A DNA stretch of 64,000 nt from Arion vulgaris (taxonomy: Eukaryota; Mollusca; Gastropoda; Stylommatophora; Arionidae), in the NCBI GenBank assembly GCA_020796225.1, contig CM036755.1, forward strand, positions 13,543,494 through 13,607,493. Direction: 5' to 3'. A program made the translations under genes and the position numbers. This document shows positions 62,736 to 64,000 of this stretch, one piece after another; the first letter of the stretch is position 1, and each line of letters opens with the position of its first letter. The notes under the pieces are model-generated. The model saw nothing but the letters and a program-made list of their open reading frames with translations. It made no database searches and was not told the DNA's origin.

Positions 62736-63385
62736 TATTTATTTGTTTTTGTGCTTTCATTCTCTGTACACTACTAACACAAAGTAGTATTTATTTGTTT
62801 TATGCTTTCCTTTCTCTGTACACTACTAACACAAAGTAGTATTTATTTGTTTTATGCTTTCCTTTCTCTGTACACTACTAACATAAAGTAGTATTTATTT
62901 GTTTTATGCTTTCCTTTCTCTGTACACTACTAACACAAAGTAGTATTTATTTGTTTTTGTGCTTTCATTCTCTGTACACTACTAACACAATGTAGTATTT
63001 ATTTGTTTTTGTGCTTTCATTCTCTGTACACTACTAACACAAAGTAGTATTTATTTGTTTTTGTGCTTTCATTTCTCTGTACACTACTAACACAAAGTAG
63101 TATTTATTTGTTTTGTGCTTCATTCTCTGTACACTACTAACACAAAGTAGTATTTATTTGTTTCTGTGCTTTCCTTTCTCTGTACACTACTAACACAAAG
63201 TAGTATTTATTTGTTTTATGCTTTCCTTTCTCTGTACACTACTAACACAAAGTAGTATTTATTTGTTTTATGCTTTCCTTTCTCTGTACACTACTAACAC
63301 AAAGTAGTATTTATTTGTTTTTGTGCTTTCATTCTCTGTACACTACTAACACAAAGTAGTATTTATTTGTTTGTGTACTTTCATT
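62727..63385 (+). repeat. ~52-bp minisatellite
   Basis: About twelve units contain ACACAAAGTAGTATTTATTTG and CTCTGTACACTACTA. Two length types alternate in blocks (GTTTTTGTGCTTTCATTC and GTTTTATGCTTTCCTTTC). Confidence 0.93.
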
Positions 63386-63629
63386 TCGTTTTCTGCTCTC
63401 ATTTCGTGATCTGTGGATTTGATGTCTTTTATCTGCGCATCAATACATCGAAGACTCTCATGATCGAATCATCGTAGTATTGCATGTGACATTTATCCCA
63501 CTATAATGTGTGTCCTATAACTACATTATTGACAAGAGTTGCTAGCCACTGAGCATCTTCCATCTCTTGAAATATCATTCATTTATTGTACTTTGTTAGA
63601 TATTATTTTTTGATTCATCCACCACCAGT
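63386..63629. other. Intergenic sequence between minisatellites
   Basis: No feature recognised. Confidence 0.4.
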
Positions 63630-63765
63630 GTCCTGTATGGTCCAGTATGGTGCACATGAATCAACTGTATGGTCCAGTATTGTGCACATGAATCAACTGT
63701 ATGGTCCAGTATGGTGCACATGAATCAACTGTATGGTCCAGTATGGTGCACATGAATCAACTGTG
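63630..63765 (+). repeat. 32-bp tandem repeat, four units
   Basis: Four near-perfect copies carry TGTATGGTCCAGTATGGTGC and ACATGAATCAAC. Confidence 0.9.
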
Positions 63766-63799
63766 TTCTTTCTAAGAATGTTTGTCAAGTTTCTTTTTC

Positions 63800-63875
63800 T
63801 TCAAACGCTCCACATGGACAACTTATTAACCACTCTGTGTGATTTATATGGGATCTGAGCCTAAGAGCGATTTTA
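63800..63875 (-). mobile_element. Fragment of RNase H LINE 3' region
   Basis: The minus strand (CTCTTAGGCTCAGATCCCAT, then CACAGAGTGGTTAA) matches 42862-42905 (CTCTTAGTCTCAGATCACAT, then AACAGAGTGGTTAA). It is therefore a small piece of the same LINE family's 3' end. Confidence 0.55.
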
Positions 63876-64000
63876 TTTGATTCCAGGTGCATAAATACCG
63901 AATGTTTTATAAAAGTAATAGAAAATAATAGAAATAATTAACTAACCATCATAGATTAGTTTAAGGTAACCGCCCACTCCATCAATATATATTTGTGTAC

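Overview
The window is nuclear DNA of an animal. Genes are split by GT-AG introns, the AT-rich introns are packed with decayed LINEs, mariner-like and piggyBac-like elements and tRNA-derived SINEs, and there are many minisatellites. Nothing bacterial or viral is seen. The mix of LINE tails and SINEs would suit an invertebrate such as a mollusc or flatworm, but the species cannot be read from the sequence (inference, low confidence).

One host gene is clear. It is the 3' half of a plus-strand ABCC/MRP-type (MRP1-like) ABC transporter running from 3082 to a stop at 52212, with AATAAA 47 bases later. Nine exons are recognised: three for the second transmembrane domain (3082-3263, 5914-6113, 7579-7702), two damaged ones that link it to NBD2 (31854-31956, 36983-37135), and four clean ones for NBD2 and the C-terminus (45987-46145, 47285-47451, 49795-49989, 52101-52212). 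Walker A, Q-loop, signature, Walker B and H-loop are intact. The 5' half lies upstream of the window.

Layout: 1-8223 holds good-quality sequence with three exons, LINE tails, a piggyBac-like element and the start of a 54-bp minisatellite (array A). 8224-8323 is a 100-N gap. 8324-10335 is an inverted copy of 51510-53586, including the last exon. 10335-25350 is a very noisy reverse-complement copy of 25351-42602, and the two arms meet head to head near 25351. The right arm holds, in order, array A (54 bp), LINE and mariner remnants, the first damaged exon, array B (about 26 bp), an RTE-like LINE, array C (87 bp), the second damaged exon and array D (39 bp). All of these, including both exons and the unique DNA, can be found mirrored in the left arm. 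From 42603 the sequence is clean again: LINEs and the NBD2 exons to 52212, then intergenic DNA with a nearly full-length LINE (54000-57290, minus), a mariner remnant, more LINE tails and three minisatellites (47, about 52 and 32 bp).

Main conclusion: the 8.3-42.6 kb part looks like unpolished long-read sequence with a fold-back artefact. Array A before the N gap (7790-8223) and array A after 25351 have the same orientation and probably adjoin in the real chromosome, which would make about 17 kb (8324-25350) spurious or misplaced. With that block removed, the exons of the transporter fall in the correct order. I found no convincing new biological system. The points most worth checking are the palindrome, the two error-broken exons, and a tandem duplication of a splice-donor region at 6076-6357.
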